Positions 15,073 to 23,284 of a stretch of 43,502 nt of DNA are shown here, piece by piece. How positions within the stretch are numbered: position 1 is the first letter of the stretch; each line of letters begins with the position of its first letter. This DNA is from Lachnospiraceae bacterium (GTDB lineage: Bacteria; Bacillota; Clostridia; Lachnospirales; Lachnospiraceae), in the NCBI GenBank assembly GCA_021203205.1, contig JAJQBQ010000036.1, positions 1-43,502 of the forward strand. Reading direction: 5' to 3'. A model generated the notes under the pieces. That model saw only the letters and a program-made list of their open reading frames with translations, did no database searches and was not told the origin of the DNA. Both the position numbers and the translations under genes were made by a program.

Positions 15073-15759
15073 TTAACCTTTATAGAAATATCCCACGCCC
15101 CACTTTGTCATGACATACCTGGGCTCACCCGGGTTTGGCTCAATCTTCTCCCGCAGACGCCGCACATGCACATCCACCGTGCGCACATCGCCCGGATACT
15201 CGTAGCCCCAGACCAGATTTAAGAGCTGCTCCCGGTCAAACACCTTGCCCGGGTTCGATGCCAAAAGCTCCAGCAGATCGAATTCCTTGGCCGTCAGGCT
15301 GATCGCCTTTCCGTCTACGGTGACGTTGCGGCCTTCCAGATCAATACGCAGTCCGTTCTTCTCGATGATCTTCGCCTTTTCCTTTACGGGCTCTTTTCTG
15401 GTGTTGCGCCTTAAAATTGCCTTAATTCTGGCCTTCACCTCGAGAATGTTGAAGGGTTTTGTTATGTAATCATCCGCGCCGTACTCCAGCCCCAGAATCT
15501 TATCCATATCGTCGCCCTTGGCCGTCAGCATAATGATCGGCATATTCGAGAACTCGCGAATCTGTGTGCAGACTTCAAAGCCGTCCATCTTCGGAAGCAT
15601 CACATCCAGCAGTACAATGTCGTACTCCGTCTGCTTTGCCATGTTCAGCGCCTCTTCCCCGTCATAGGCGCAATCTACCTGCATGCCCTCCTGTTCCAGG
15701 CTGAAACGAAGGCCTTTTACAATCAGCTTTTCATCATCTACAATCAGAACTCTTGCCAT
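15073..15759 (-). CDS. OmpR/PhoB-family response regulator (WalR-like)
   Basis: A 228-residue DNA-binding regulator, partner of the kinase downstream. The receiver domain has the acidic pair in LIVDDE, phospho-acceptor Asp52 in LLDVMLPKMDG, the Thr in MLTAKG and the Lys in YITKPF. A charged linker (about 120-135) leads to the winged-helix domain (LTAKEFDLLELLASNPGKVF, recognition helix around VRTVDVHVRRLREKI, ending GVGYFYKG). The ATG at 15759 is chosen over an upstream open frame to 15870 because AAGGAGG lies six bases before it. It follows comEA by 150 bp and may have its own promoter near 15808. The sequence is closest to WalR/YycF-type regulators, which govern cell-wall metabolism; the usual companions yycH and yycI are absent. 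Confidence 0.94.
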   Translation of the reverse strand: MARVLIVDDEKLIVKGLRFSLEQEGMQVDCAYDGEEALNMAKQTEYDIVLLDVMLPKMDGFEVCTQIREFSNMPIIMLTAKGDDMDKILGLEYGADDYITKPFNILEVKARIKAILRRNTRKEPVKEKAKIIEKNGLRIDLEGRNVTVDGKAISLTAKEFDLLELLASNPGKVFDREQLLNLVWGYEYPGDVRTVDVHVRRLREKIEPNPGEPRYVMTKWGVGYFYKG

Positions 15760-15801
15760 CTGTTCCTCCTTACTCTGCATTCTTCTCTCACTCATGCGCT
15801 G

Positions 15802-15821
15802 CCGGATATTATACTCCGGCC
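15802..15821 (-). promoter_or_regulatory. Possible promoter and operator palindrome for the response regulator
   Basis: A consensus TATAAT on the minus strand (15808-15813) lies inside an inverted repeat whose arms are GCCGGA and TCCGGC. The -35 region is weak. A palindrome over the -10 suggests repression or autoregulation, but this is inference. Confidence 0.4.
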
Positions 15822-15909
15822 GTATCTCCGGCGAAAGATTTCTGAAAACGGACTTGCGTCTCCGATTCACGAAATGCTTCTCCGGCGTCGCCTTTGCTGT
15901 CTGTAATAT

Positions 15910-16767
15910 CTACAGGCATATATAATCCTTCAGTTTCTCGTAGGTGCTTTCCCCGATGCCGGTCACATTCATGATCTCGTCGATGGCCGTAAAGGGGCCG
16001 TTTGTCTCCCGGTACGTGATGATCGCCGCCGCCTTTGTATCGCCGATGCCCGGCAGCGCGGTCAGTTCTTCTTTTGTCGCCGTGTTGATGGAAATGAGAC
16101 CGTCCGAAGAGGTATCTTCCCCGGAACTGTCGGCCTGTGCATCATCCGTGCCGCTGCCATTGCCGGCCCCGCTGTCGCCGCTTTCCGCGCCGTCGTCCGC
16201 AGAAGTCTCACCGCCCGCCTCTTCGCCGCCGGTTCGCAGGGAAAAGCTTTCCTCCGCCGTCTCCGAGACGGTGGGAATGTAGTACATCGCTCCGTCTGTC
16301 AGTTTTCCGGCCAGATTCCAGTATGTCGTGTCGGCCTCCTGCGAAAATCCGCCTGCCAGCTCCACCGCATCCACCAGCCGCATGGCAGCCGTGACCTCAT
16401 AGACCCCGGGGGAATTCACCGCACCGCAGATATACACGGCCATACTTCCGTCCGCGGCCTCTGCGGCATCCGAACTGTCGCCTGTGTTTTCCGCCGCCTG
16501 ACCCGTTTCCTGTCCCTCCGGGGAGCCGTCGTTCTCCAATCCGTCAGCTTCCCCCTGCTCCGGAACAGTTCCGGCATTTTCCGCTTCCGCGGCAGTTTCC
16601 TGTCCGTCCGCTGTCAGGGCACTCTGGGTTCCTGCCGATGCTGTCTCCTGCTGCGGGAGACTTAAGATCTCATCCGCCTGCTCCCCGCAGCCGGTCAGTA
16701 CCGCCGCCGATGCAGCCAGAAGCAGAAACAGCACCGCAGATACGAACTTCTGATGAAAAAGTTTCAA
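15910..16767 (-). CDS. comEA: ComEA-type DNA-binding lipoprotein
   Basis: A 285-residue extracellular DNA receptor that would hand DNA to ComEC. The TTG at 16767 is taken as start because AAGGAG lies eight bases upstream and it gives an ideal lipoprotein signal (MKLFHQKFVSAVLFLL..., lipobox VLTGC, Cys27). An ATG at 16803 lies almost at the predicted transcription start and lacks a site. After a long Glu/Ala/Gly-rich linker comes an SLBB domain (AVYICGAVNSPGVYEV, about 108-165), another low-complexity linker, and the helix-hairpin-helix DNA-binding domain (SINTATKEELTALPGIGDTKAAAI, about 226-285). The lipid anchor replaces the transmembrane helix of Bacillus ComEA. It is the first gene of the minus-strand group that ends with comEC. 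Confidence 0.92.
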   Translation of the reverse strand: MKLFHQKFVSAVLFLLLAASAAVLTGCGEQADEILSLPQQETASAGTQSALTADGQETAAEAENAGTVPEQGEADGLENDGSPEGQETGQAAENTGDSSDAAEAADGSMAVYICGAVNSPGVYEVTAAMRLVDAVELAGGFSQEADTTYWNLAGKLTDGAMYYIPTVSETAEESFSLRTGGEEAGGETSADDGAESGDSGAGNGSGTDDAQADSSGEDTSSDGLISINTATKEELTALPGIGDTKAAAIITYRETNGPFTAIDEIMNVTGIGESTYEKLKDYICL

Positions 16768-16815
16768 AAAATCATCTCCTTCCGTGTTTTCGGAAGAAGT
16801 CATAAACGCTTTTCT

Positions 16816-16844
16816 ATTCTAACCAATTCAGCGCCGAGAATCAA
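16816..16844 (-). promoter_or_regulatory. Promoter of comEA
   Basis: TTGATT (16839-16844) and TAGAAT (16816-16821) on the minus strand are 17 bases apart. Transcription would start near 16808, only five bases before the ATG at 16803, which supports the downstream TTG start at 16767. Confidence 0.7.
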
Positions 16845-16882
16845 GAGAGATTTTGAAAAATAGTTGTGAAAACTATTGCAGC

Positions 16883-17059
16883 GCTACCATTCACGCTTTT
16901 CGAACCTCAAAACACAGGACACACCGGTGCGTAAGCCGACTCTAAAAATTCTGTCAGCTCCGGGGGGGCCGTCACCGAGGTCATTACTGTGAAAGAAAGC
17001 AGGACTTTTATTTGTGCCGCCGATTTGGCGGCGGAATGAGGATTATCATGAACAGTAAC
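16883..17059. repeat. Degenerate copy of the GTTACTATTCACG palindromic element
   Basis: The left end GCTACCATTCACG (16883-16895) and the reverse complement of the right end, GTTACTGTTCATG (17047-17059), each match 11 of 13 bases of the termini of the element at 28005-28205. An internal hairpin GCCGCC/GGCGGC is present. It fills most of the 305-bp gap between the YdcZ-type gene stop and comEA. Confidence 0.45.
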
Positions 17060-17072
17060 GTGAAAAGAATTA

Positions 17073-17513
17073 TTACGATTCACTCCCCCACTGAAACAAC
17101 ACAATCCCTCCGGCCATGATCAGCACGCCGATCAGTTTATGCCACACAAAGCCGGTTCTTTCCACCCCGAAGATCCCGGCCAGCTCGATCAGGTACGATA
17201 CCGCCAGCTGCGCGATCACGATCAGCATCGTGGCTTTGGCCGGCCCCAGGCTGCTCATACTCTGAATCACGGTCCAGGTAATGCACGCTCCCAGAATACC
17301 TCCCAGAAGATAATATTTCGGGGACACTTTTAAGAGTTCCAGAACGCTGTGCCTGCCCTCCAGAAACCACCCGGCCATGCAGACCGCGAATGCCGTGATC
17401 TGTACGAAGCCGTTTGCCACCCACAGACTGGTCTGTTTTGTGACGCCGGTATTCCAGACTCCCTGTACGCTCATCATGGCACCGGACAGTAAAGCAATGA
17501 AAAATCCGATCAT
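17073..17513 (-). CDS. YdcZ/DUF606-type DMT superfamily membrane protein
   Basis: A 146-residue inner-membrane protein with five hydrophobic segments (around 3-22, 34-52, 68-85, 92-112 and 123-142), the size and pattern of the DUF606/YdcZ family. That family is a five-helix half-size branch of the drug/metabolite transporters. MIGFFIALLSGAMMSVQGVWN at the start and the Gly-rich end are typical. The ATG at 17513 follows AGGAGG at five bases. The substrate is unknown. The gene stands alone, with no partner half-transporter beside it, so it would act as a homo-oligomer or with a distant partner. Its leader can form a hairpin at 17535-17589 and an alternative stem next to the ribosome binding site. 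Confidence 0.85.
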   Translation of the reverse strand: MIGFFIALLSGAMMSVQGVWNTGVTKQTSLWVANGFVQITAFAVCMAGWFLEGRHSVLELLKVSPKYYLLGGILGACITWTVIQSMSSLGPAKATMLIVIAQLAVSYLIELAGIFGVERTGFVWHKLIGVLIMAGGIVLFQWGSES

Positions 17514-17518
17514 AAGAA

Positions 17519-17589
17519 CCTCCTGATTCGAATGTTTCAGGACTGCTCCCGAACACGAATCATTCCCTCCGGCTCCCGCACTCCTGAAA
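17519..17589 (-). promoter_or_regulatory. Possible structured leader of the YdcZ-type gene
   Basis: On the minus strand TTTCAGGA (17582-17589) pairs with TCCTGAAA (17535-17542). GATTCG inside that loop (17556-17561) can pair with CGAATC (17525-17530), which directly abuts the AGGAGG site (17519-17524). The two pairings interlock, so they would form a pseudoknot or alternative states affecting translation. Confidence 0.4.
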
Positions 17590-17950
17590 TATGATAATTT
17601 ACGGTCTCTTCCCGGATTTTTAAGAGAATCCCATGTATCCTCTTCGTGGATATCGCCGTAAAAAAAGGAAGGAACTCCCACCGAATGATTTTCCCGTCCG
17701 TTTTTCTCCTCTCGGTATTCTTTTAAAAATATTTTCAAAAGAATCCGAAGGGCCGGTCACCGGGAACATTCTCTTTTCAGAGGGAATTTCTTCCTTTAAT
17801 ATACCGTATTTTTCTGTTTTTATGCGCAGTCAGATGGTTTGCCATGTACGCCGGAACGAAAAGAAGGCATGTATTCCCTGCCATTCAACACCGGACCAGA
17901 CACCTGAGATGTATGTCAGGACGCAAAGATCGATTGTGTCCCCCTCATTT
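17590..17950. other. Gene-free stretch between argD and the YdcZ-type gene
   Basis: Together with the leader at 17519-17589 this makes a 437-bp gap. The open frames across it are not coding-like. I see no clear terminator for argD and no strong promoter. Confidence 0.5.
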
Positions 17951-19150
17951 TTAAACCGGATTCTCCAGGCATCCTTTAAGAATCCGGATCATCTCATCGA
18001 CATGCTCCTTTTCAATGATGAGCGGCGGCACAAAACGGATGACGTTTCCGCCGGCCGTAAATACGATGAGGCCGCTGTCAATCACCCGCTGTACCAGCTT
18101 CGCAAGCGGGTAATCCTCCCGAAATACCAGCCCCTGCATCAGGCCGAGACCGCGGCGTCCCGTGATCATATCGTATTCGCCTGCCAGTTCCTCCAGCCTG
18201 TCGGCGAGGTATGCGCCGACTTCGGCCACATGGCCCGTCACATCGCTCTGCCCGAAGAGGTCCAGCACCGCATTGGCGGCCGTCGCAGAAAGGGGATTTC
18301 CGCCGCAGGTCGTGCCGTGATCCCCCGGAACCAGCGCCGCAGCCACCTCCTCCTTTGCCAGAAACGCGCCGATCGGCAGACCGCAGCCCAGCGCTTTCGC
18401 GAGCGTCATGATATCCGGCTGCACACCGTAGTGCTGCCAGGCAAACATTTTCCCCGTCCGGCCCATGCCGCACTGAATCTCGTCCAGAATCATCAGGATA
18501 CCCCGCTCATCGCAGAGCTGCCGGACTCCTTTTAAAAACTCCGGATCCGCCGGATACACGCCGCCCTCACCTTGCACCGTCTCCAGAATGATCGCGCAGG
18601 TCTTTTCCGTGAGCTCCGCCTTTACACTGTCCAGATTGTTGTATTCCGCAAAACGGATGCCGCCGATAAGCGGTTCGAAGGGGTCGCGGTAATGCTTCGT
18701 TCCGGTCACGGAGAGGGAGCCCATGCTCCGTCCGTGGAAGGAATGGTTCATGGCGATGATCTCATGGTCGTTGCTGCCGTCTTTTAAATACGCGTACTTT
18801 CTGGCAAGCTTTAACGCCCCTTCAATGGCCTCCGTGCCGCTGTTGGTAAAAAATACCCTCGACAGCCCAGAAAGCTCCGCCAGCCTTCCCGCCGCGCGGC
18901 CCGCCGGTTCATTGTAGAAATAATTGGACGTGTGCACCAGTTTGTCGATCTGCGCCTTCAGCGCACCGTTCAGGTAAGGATGATTGTAACCGAAAGCAAA
19001 AACCGCAATGCCGGCGCCGAAATCCAGATAAGATTTTCCGTCCGCGTCATAGAGCGTCACACCGTCCCCGTGATCCATCACGATGTGATAGCGATTGTAG
19101 GTGTGCATCAGATGCCCGTCCGCCGCTGTGATAAATTCCTGTGTGTTCAT
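17951..19150 (-). CDS. argD: Acetylornithine aminotransferase
   Basis: A 399-residue class III PLP aminotransferase that converts N-acetylglutamate semialdehyde to N-acetylornithine. The fold and motifs are clear: the PLP phosphate-binding SGTEAIEGALKLAR, aromatic stacking in NHSFHGRS, the Asp in ILDEIQCGMGRTG, and the Schiff-base Lys in TLAKALGCGLPIGA. Length matches the family. The ATG at 19150 has GGGAG seven bases upstream. It is the last gene of the argC-GNAT-argB-argD run, 77 bp after argB. Ornithine aminotransferases are related, but the operon settles the assignment. Confidence 0.95.
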   Translation of the reverse strand: MNTQEFITAADGHLMHTYNRYHIVMDHGDGVTLYDADGKSYLDFGAGIAVFAFGYNHPYLNGALKAQIDKLVHTSNYFYNEPAGRAAGRLAELSGLSRVFFTNSGTEAIEGALKLARKYAYLKDGSNDHEIIAMNHSFHGRSMGSLSVTGTKHYRDPFEPLIGGIRFAEYNNLDSVKAELTEKTCAIILETVQGEGGVYPADPEFLKGVRQLCDERGILMILDEIQCGMGRTGKMFAWQHYGVQPDIMTLAKALGCGLPIGAFLAKEEVAAALVPGDHGTTCGGNPLSATAANAVLDLFGQSDVTGHVAEVGAYLADRLEELAGEYDMITGRRGLGLMQGLVFREDYPLAKLVQRVIDSGLIVFTAGGNVIRFVPPLIIEKEHVDEMIRILKGCLENPV

Positions 19151-19227
19151 ATTTTTTCTCCCGCTTTTTCAAACTTAAAGTCTTCCGTCTTCACTGTCTT
19201 TGAAATCAGCTTTTTTATTTCCCGGTT

Positions 19228-20142
19228 CTACGCTCCCTGCCTTCCCGCATCATAAAATTTTGTGTGTCCGCTGGCCAGAATAGCGGTGCCGATGCCGCGG
19301 TTCGTGAAGATTTCCAGCAGCAGGCAGTGGGGAATGCGCCCGTCGAGGATATGCACCCGCGAAACGCCGTTTCTCGCCGCTTCAATGCAGTTTGTGAGCT
19401 TTGGCAGCATGCCGCCGCCGATATAGCCGGTGCCAAGCAGCTCCTCTGCCTCGTCGACCGTCAGCTCGGAAATGAGCGTACTCTTGTCCTTCGGATCCCG
19501 GTAGACTCCCTCGATATCCGTAAGAAACGCCAGCTTTTCCGCGTTTACGGCACGCGCGATCGCGCAGGCCGCATCGTCCGCGTTGATATTGTAGGTTTCA
19601 AAATTTTCATCCATACCGATCGGGCAGACAATCGGCAGATAATCTTTCTCCAGCAGGTCATAGAGAATCTTTGGCGCAACGTCCGTAATCTCGCCGACAT
19701 AACCGATGTCCTCACCGTTCTGATATTTCTTTTTCACGGTGAGCATACCGCCGTCCTTGCCGCTGACGCTGATGGCCTTCACACCCAGAGACTGCACCAT
19801 CGTCACCAGCTCCTTGCCGACCCGGCCCAGCACCATCTCCGCAATGTTCATGGTCTCTTTGTCCGTCACGCGGAGGCCGCCCACAAACCGGGGCTCCATG
19901 CCGGATTTGGCCACCCAGGAGGAGATCTCCTTCCCGCCGCCGTGCACGATGATCGGTTTAAAACCAACCAGTTTCAGAAGCGTGACATCCTTGATCACAT
20001 TTCTCTTTAATTCTTCATCGAGCATCGCGCTGCCGCCGTACTTTACCACAATGATTTTGCGGTTGAAACGCTGAATGTAGGGCAGTGCCTCAATCAGCAC
20101 GTTCGCCTTGGCGGCGACACTCATCAGTTCCTGTTCGTTCAT
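19228..20142 (-). CDS. argB: Acetylglutamate kinase
   Basis: A 304-residue amino-acid kinase that phosphorylates N-acetylglutamate, usually the arginine-controlled step when the pathway recycles acetyl groups. Motifs: VKYGGSAM and [10 protein letters not shown] for phosphate binding, [18 protein letters not shown] for acetylglutamate, and [15 protein letters not shown] and [12 protein letters not shown] near the nucleotide. The N-terminal helix before VKYGG (about 25 residues, [13 protein letters not shown]) is the extension linked to the arginine-inhibited hexameric type. The start has GGAGGAAG about eight bases upstream. It lies 46 bp after the GNAT gene. Confidence 0.96.
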   Translation of the reverse strand: MNEQELMSVAAKANVLIEALPYIQRFNRKIIVVKYGGSAMLDEELKRNVIKDVTLLKLVGFKPIIVHGGGKEISSWVAKSGMEPRFVGGLRVTDKETMNIAEMVLGRVGKELVTMVQSLGVKAISVSGKDGGMLTVKKKYQNGEDIGYVGEITDVAPKILYDLLEKDYLPIVCPIGMDENFETYNINADDAACAIARAVNAEKLAFLTDIEGVYRDPKDKSTLISELTVDEAEELLGTGYIGGGMLPKLTNCIEAARNGVSRVHILDGRIPHCLLLEIFTNRGIGTAILASGHTKFYDAGRQGA

Positions 20143-20188
20143 GTAATTCTTCCTCCAACCTGTTTCCGGCTGCCCGGTGTTTTTTCTG

Positions 20189-20668
20189 CTATCCCAGAAA
20201 TCTGGTGATATTTTCCTCGTTCAGCACGAAATCATAATAATTCAAATCGTCCCGGAATGTCCAGTCACCGTGGGTCCAGAAGCGGTTTCCGACCTCGTTT
20301 GTCCGGTAGGCGATCAGGTTTACCTTATTGATTCCCTCATCTTTCAGCGCCTCCATGCACCTCACCGCCATGGCGCGCCCGATGCCCCGGTTGCGAAAAT
20401 CTTCGCGCACACAGACATGATACAGACAACCGCGTCTGCCGTCGTGTCCGCAGAGGATCGAACCGACGATCTGTCCTCCGCACTCGGCCACCACACTTAA
20501 TCCCGGGTTGCGCTTTAAAAAACGCTCCACCCCCTCCCGGGAATCATCAATCGATCGGATTCCAAAACCGTGGATGCCCATCCACAGGGCGTAAACCCAG
20601 TCATAATCTTTTATTTCCATCGGGCGAATCCTGCAGGGTTCGCCTGTCTCTTTTTCATTCAATTTCAC
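20189..20668 (-). CDS. GNAT-family N-acetyltransferase inside the arginine operon
   Basis: A 159-residue single-domain acetyltransferase with the acetyl-CoA loop RNRGIG after VCVREDF, plus the preceding strand [18 protein letters not shown]. The overall pattern resembles YpeA-type proteins. It starts with GTG at 20668, nine bases after the argC stop, with GGGAG five bases upstream, so its translation is probably coupled to argC. The position between argC and argB is often occupied by argJ, which is absent from this window. It could therefore supply acetylglutamate as a short N-acetylglutamate synthase, or acetylate another amine. Function is inference from location; the fold is secure. Confidence 0.9.
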   Translation of the reverse strand: MKLNEKETGEPCRIRPMEIKDYDWVYALWMGIHGFGIRSIDDSREGVERFLKRNPGLSVVAECGGQIVGSILCGHDGRRGCLYHVCVREDFRNRGIGRAMAVRCMEALKDEGINKVNLIAYRTNEVGNRFWTHGDWTFRDDLNYYDFVLNEENITRFLG

Positions 20669-20677
20669 ATCTTCTCC

Positions 20678-21718
20678 CTACGGAAACATGGGCACCTGCA
20701 TGAGGCCTTCGCTTTCCGGCAGACCGAACATAAGGTTCATGTTTTGCACCGCCTGGCCGGCTGCTCCCTTCACCAGATTGTCCATCGCACCCATCATGAT
20801 GACGCGGTTTGTCCGCTCATCCACCGCAATGTTCACGTCCACATAGTTGCTTCCGCGCACCCACCGGGTCTCGGGCGGTACCCCGGGGTCCAGAACCCGC
20901 ACAAAGGTCTCGTCGTCATACAACCGGTGATAGATCTCCCGGATGTCCTCTTCCGAAATCCGCTCCTTCAGGTTTGCGTAAGCGGTGATCAGGATTCCGC
21001 GGTTCATGGGCACCAGGTGCGGTGTGAAGATGATATTCACCGGTTCACCCGCAGCATAGCTTAACTGTTCTTCGATCTCGGGGGTGTGACGGTGGGTCGT
21101 GACACCGTATGCCTTGATGTTTTCGTTCACCTCACAGTAAAGGTTTGCGGTTTTTGCGCCGCGGCCGGCGCCGGAAGTGCCGGACTTCGCATCCACAATG
21201 ACGGACGACGGATCGATCAACCCCGCTTTCAACATCGGACGGATCGCCAGGGTTGTGCAGGTCGGGTAACAGCCCGGATTGGCGACGAGTCTGGCACCGC
21301 GCACCGCCTCGCGGTTTACCTCGCAGAGACCGTACACCGCCTCCGGCAGAAGCTGCGGCGATGCGTGTTTTATTTTATACCACTGCTCGTACACCGCCAC
21401 ATCCTTCAGACGATAGTCTGCGCTTAAGTCGATCACTTTTACTTTTTGAAGCAGCTCCTCCGTCAGCTCCGACGCCAGAAACCCCTGCGGGGTCGCCGTA
21501 AAGATCACATCGGCTTCTTCGGCCAGCGCATTCAGATTGTCATCTTTACAAACGTCATCCACGATTCGAAACATGTTCCCGTAGATGTCGCGGTATTTTT
21601 TATCCACATAACTCCTCGAACCGTACCACACGACCTGTGCATCTTTATGCTGCCACAGCAGCCGCACAAGTTCCTCGCCCGCGTAGCCGGTCGAGCCGAT
21701 AATTCCTGCTTTTATCAA
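20678..21718 (-). CDS. argC: N-acetyl-gamma-glutamyl-phosphate reductase
   Basis: A 346-residue NADPH-dependent reductase, third step of arginine synthesis. Features: dinucleotide motif GIIGSTGYAGEELVRLL at the N-terminus, catalytic Cys in VANPGCYPTCTTLA, SGTSGAGRGAK, and the His-containing HRHTPEIEEQL. The frame is open to 21784, but TTG at 21718 is taken as start: GGGAGG lies eight bases upstream and the resulting length is the family norm. It leads a minus-strand operon with the GNAT gene, argB and argD. The promoter at 21849-21877 lies in an AT-rich divergent region shared with argG. Confidence 0.95.
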   Translation of the reverse strand: MIKAGIIGSTGYAGEELVRLLWQHKDAQVVWYGSRSYVDKKYRDIYGNMFRIVDDVCKDDNLNALAEEADVIFTATPQGFLASELTEELLQKVKVIDLSADYRLKDVAVYEQWYKIKHASPQLLPEAVYGLCEVNREAVRGARLVANPGCYPTCTTLAIRPMLKAGLIDPSSVIVDAKSGTSGAGRGAKTANLYCEVNENIKAYGVTTHRHTPEIEEQLSYAAGEPVNIIFTPHLVPMNRGILITAYANLKERISEEDIREIYHRLYDDETFVRVLDPGVPPETRWVRGSNYVDVNIAVDERTNRVIMMGAMDNLVKGAAGQAVQNMNLMFGLPESEGLMQVPMFP

Positions 21719-21848
21719 CTTACGTTCCTCCCTTGTCACATTTTCCAACCGCCGCATTCTAGCACATGCAAAATCCACATGCAAGCGGTTTATTCGTACT
21801 TTTTCACGTTTCCGTACTGTATGCCGTTGCTTTTCCGCGAATTCGCAT

Positions 21849-21877
21849 AATATACACTATATTCATCTAATATTCAA
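21849..21877 (-). promoter_or_regulatory. Promoter of the argC operon
   Basis: TTGAAT (21872-21877) and TATATT (21849-21854) on the minus strand, 17 bases apart, within an AT-rich tract. Transcription would start about 125 bases before argC. Confidence 0.65.
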
Positions 21878-21902
21878 GCATTATTCGCTAAATTTTGAAT
21901 AA
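21861..21902. promoter_or_regulatory. Candidate ArgR operator region between argC and argG
   Basis: TTATTC (21881-21886) and GAATAA (21897-21902) form a 22-bp AT-rich palindrome. Next to it ATTCAT/ATTCAA half-sites (21861-21876) overlap the argC -35. These resemble the weakly symmetric AT-rich ARG boxes of ArgR/AhrC. No ArgR gene is in the window, so this is a motif-based guess. Confidence 0.45.
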
Positions 21903-21951
21903 AAAATCTTCCGCCGACCTTCATTTTTCTATTTTTCGTGCAAGATTCCTC

Positions 21952-21980
21952 TTGCATTTTCCCTTTTTATGAAGTATAGT
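21952..21980 (+). promoter_or_regulatory. Promoter of argG
   Basis: TTGCAT (21952-21957) and TATAGT (21975-21980), 17 bases apart, about 80 bases before the argG start. Confidence 0.7.
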
Positions 21981-22063
21981 ACGCGAGACCTAAAAAGAGA
22001 ACACGGCATGTTTCAAACGGCACCCGCGTTCCCGCAGAAAATATCAGAGGAATGGAGATCATA

Positions 22064-23284
22064 ATGAAAGAGAAAGTAATTTTAGCGTACTCAGGCGGTC
22101 TCGACACCACGGCGATCATCCCGTGGCTGAAAGAAAATTTTGATTACGATGTGGTTTGTGTCTGCATCAACGTCGGCCAGGGCAATGAGCTCGACGGCCT
22201 GGAAGAGCGCGCAAAGCTCTCCGGCGCTTCAAAGCTCTACATCGAAGATCTGGTGGACGAGTTCTGTGACGACTATATCATGCCGTGCGTGAAGGCGGAC
22301 GCCGTCTATGAAAACAAATATCTGCTCGGCACCTCCATGGCCCGCCCGCTGATGGCGAAGAAACTGGTGGAGATTGCAAGAAAAGAAGGCGCTGTCGCCA
22401 TCTGCCACGGCGCAACCGGCAAAGGCAACGACCAGGTTCGCTTCGAGCTGGGCATCAAGGCGCTGGCTCCGGATCTGAAGATCATCGCTCCCTGGCGCAG
22501 CGAGCTCTGGAAGATGGATTCCCGGGAAGCGGAAATCGAGTACTGCAAGGCTCACGGCATCGACCTGCCGTTCTCTTCGAACGACAACAGCTACAGCCGC
22601 GACCGCAACCTCTGGCACATCAGCCACGAAGGCCTCGAGCTCGAGTCGCCGGCAAATGAGCCAAATTACGACCATCTTCTGGTTCTCGGCGTTTCCCCCG
22701 AGAAGGCGCCGGACGAAGGTGAGTATGTTTCCCTGAGCTTTGAAAAAGGAGTGCCTGTCGCCTTAAACGGAAAATCAATGAAGGTTTCCGAGATCATCAC
22801 CGAGCTCAATGCTCTCGGCGGAAAGCACGGCATCGGTATCATTGATATTGTGGAAAACCGTGTGGTGGGCATGAAGTCCCGCGGCGTCTATGAGACTCCG
22901 GGCGGCACCATTCTCATGGAGGCGCACATGCAGCTGGAGGAGCTGATCCTCGACCGCGATACCATGGCGTTCAAGAAAATCGCCGCAGCCCGCTTCGCCG
23001 ACCTCGTCTACGAGGGAAAATGGTTCACACCTCTGCGGGAAGCGATTCAGGCTTTCACCGACGTCACCCAGAAATACGTAACCGGTGAGGTGAAATTCAA
23101 GCTCTACAAGGGCAACATTATAAAGGCCGGCACCACGTCGCCCTACAGCCTCTACAGCGAATCCCTCGCTTCCTTTACAACCGGCGATCTCTACGACCAC
23201 AAGGATGCGGACGGCTTCATCAACCTTTACGGACTTTCCTTAAAGGTGCGGGGCATGAAGATGGCGGAAGCGGCTCAGAAGTAA
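22064..23284 (+). CDS. argG: Argininosuccinate synthase
   Basis: A 406-residue ATP-dependent ligase joining citrulline and aspartate. The ATP pyrophosphatase loop [11 protein letters not shown] is at the N-terminus. Substrate motifs [15 protein letters not shown] and [24 protein letters not shown] follow, and the length is typical. The ATG at 22064 has GGAG about six bases upstream; an ATG at 22052 is too close to its own site. It diverges from the argC operon and is followed by a strong terminator. argH, argF and argJ are not in the window, so the pathway must be completed elsewhere. Confidence 0.96.
   Translation: MKEKVILAYSGGLDTTAIIPWLKENFDYDVVCVCINVGQGNELDGLEERAKLSGASKLYIEDLVDEFCDDYIMPCVKADAVYENKYLLGTSMARPLMAKKLVEIARKEGAVAICHGATGKGNDQVRFELGIKALAPDLKIIAPWRSELWKMDSREAEIEYCKAHGIDLPFSSNDNSYSRDRNLWHISHEGLELESPANEPNYDHLLVLGVSPEKAPDEGEYVSLSFEKGVPVALNGKSMKVSEIITELNALGGKHGIGIIDIVENRVVGMKSRGVYETPGGTILMEAHMQLEELILDRDTMAFKKIAAARFADLVYEGKWFTPLREAIQAFTDVTQKYVTGEVKFKLYKGNIIKAGTTSPYSLYSESLASFTTGDLYDHKDADGFINLYGLSLKVRGMKMAEAAQK

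Noticed and set aside
16907-17104. Small minus-strand frame of 65 codons overlapping the YdcZ-type stop
   Set aside because: It lies in the degenerate palindromic element, has no ribosome binding site, and its sequence is not protein-like.
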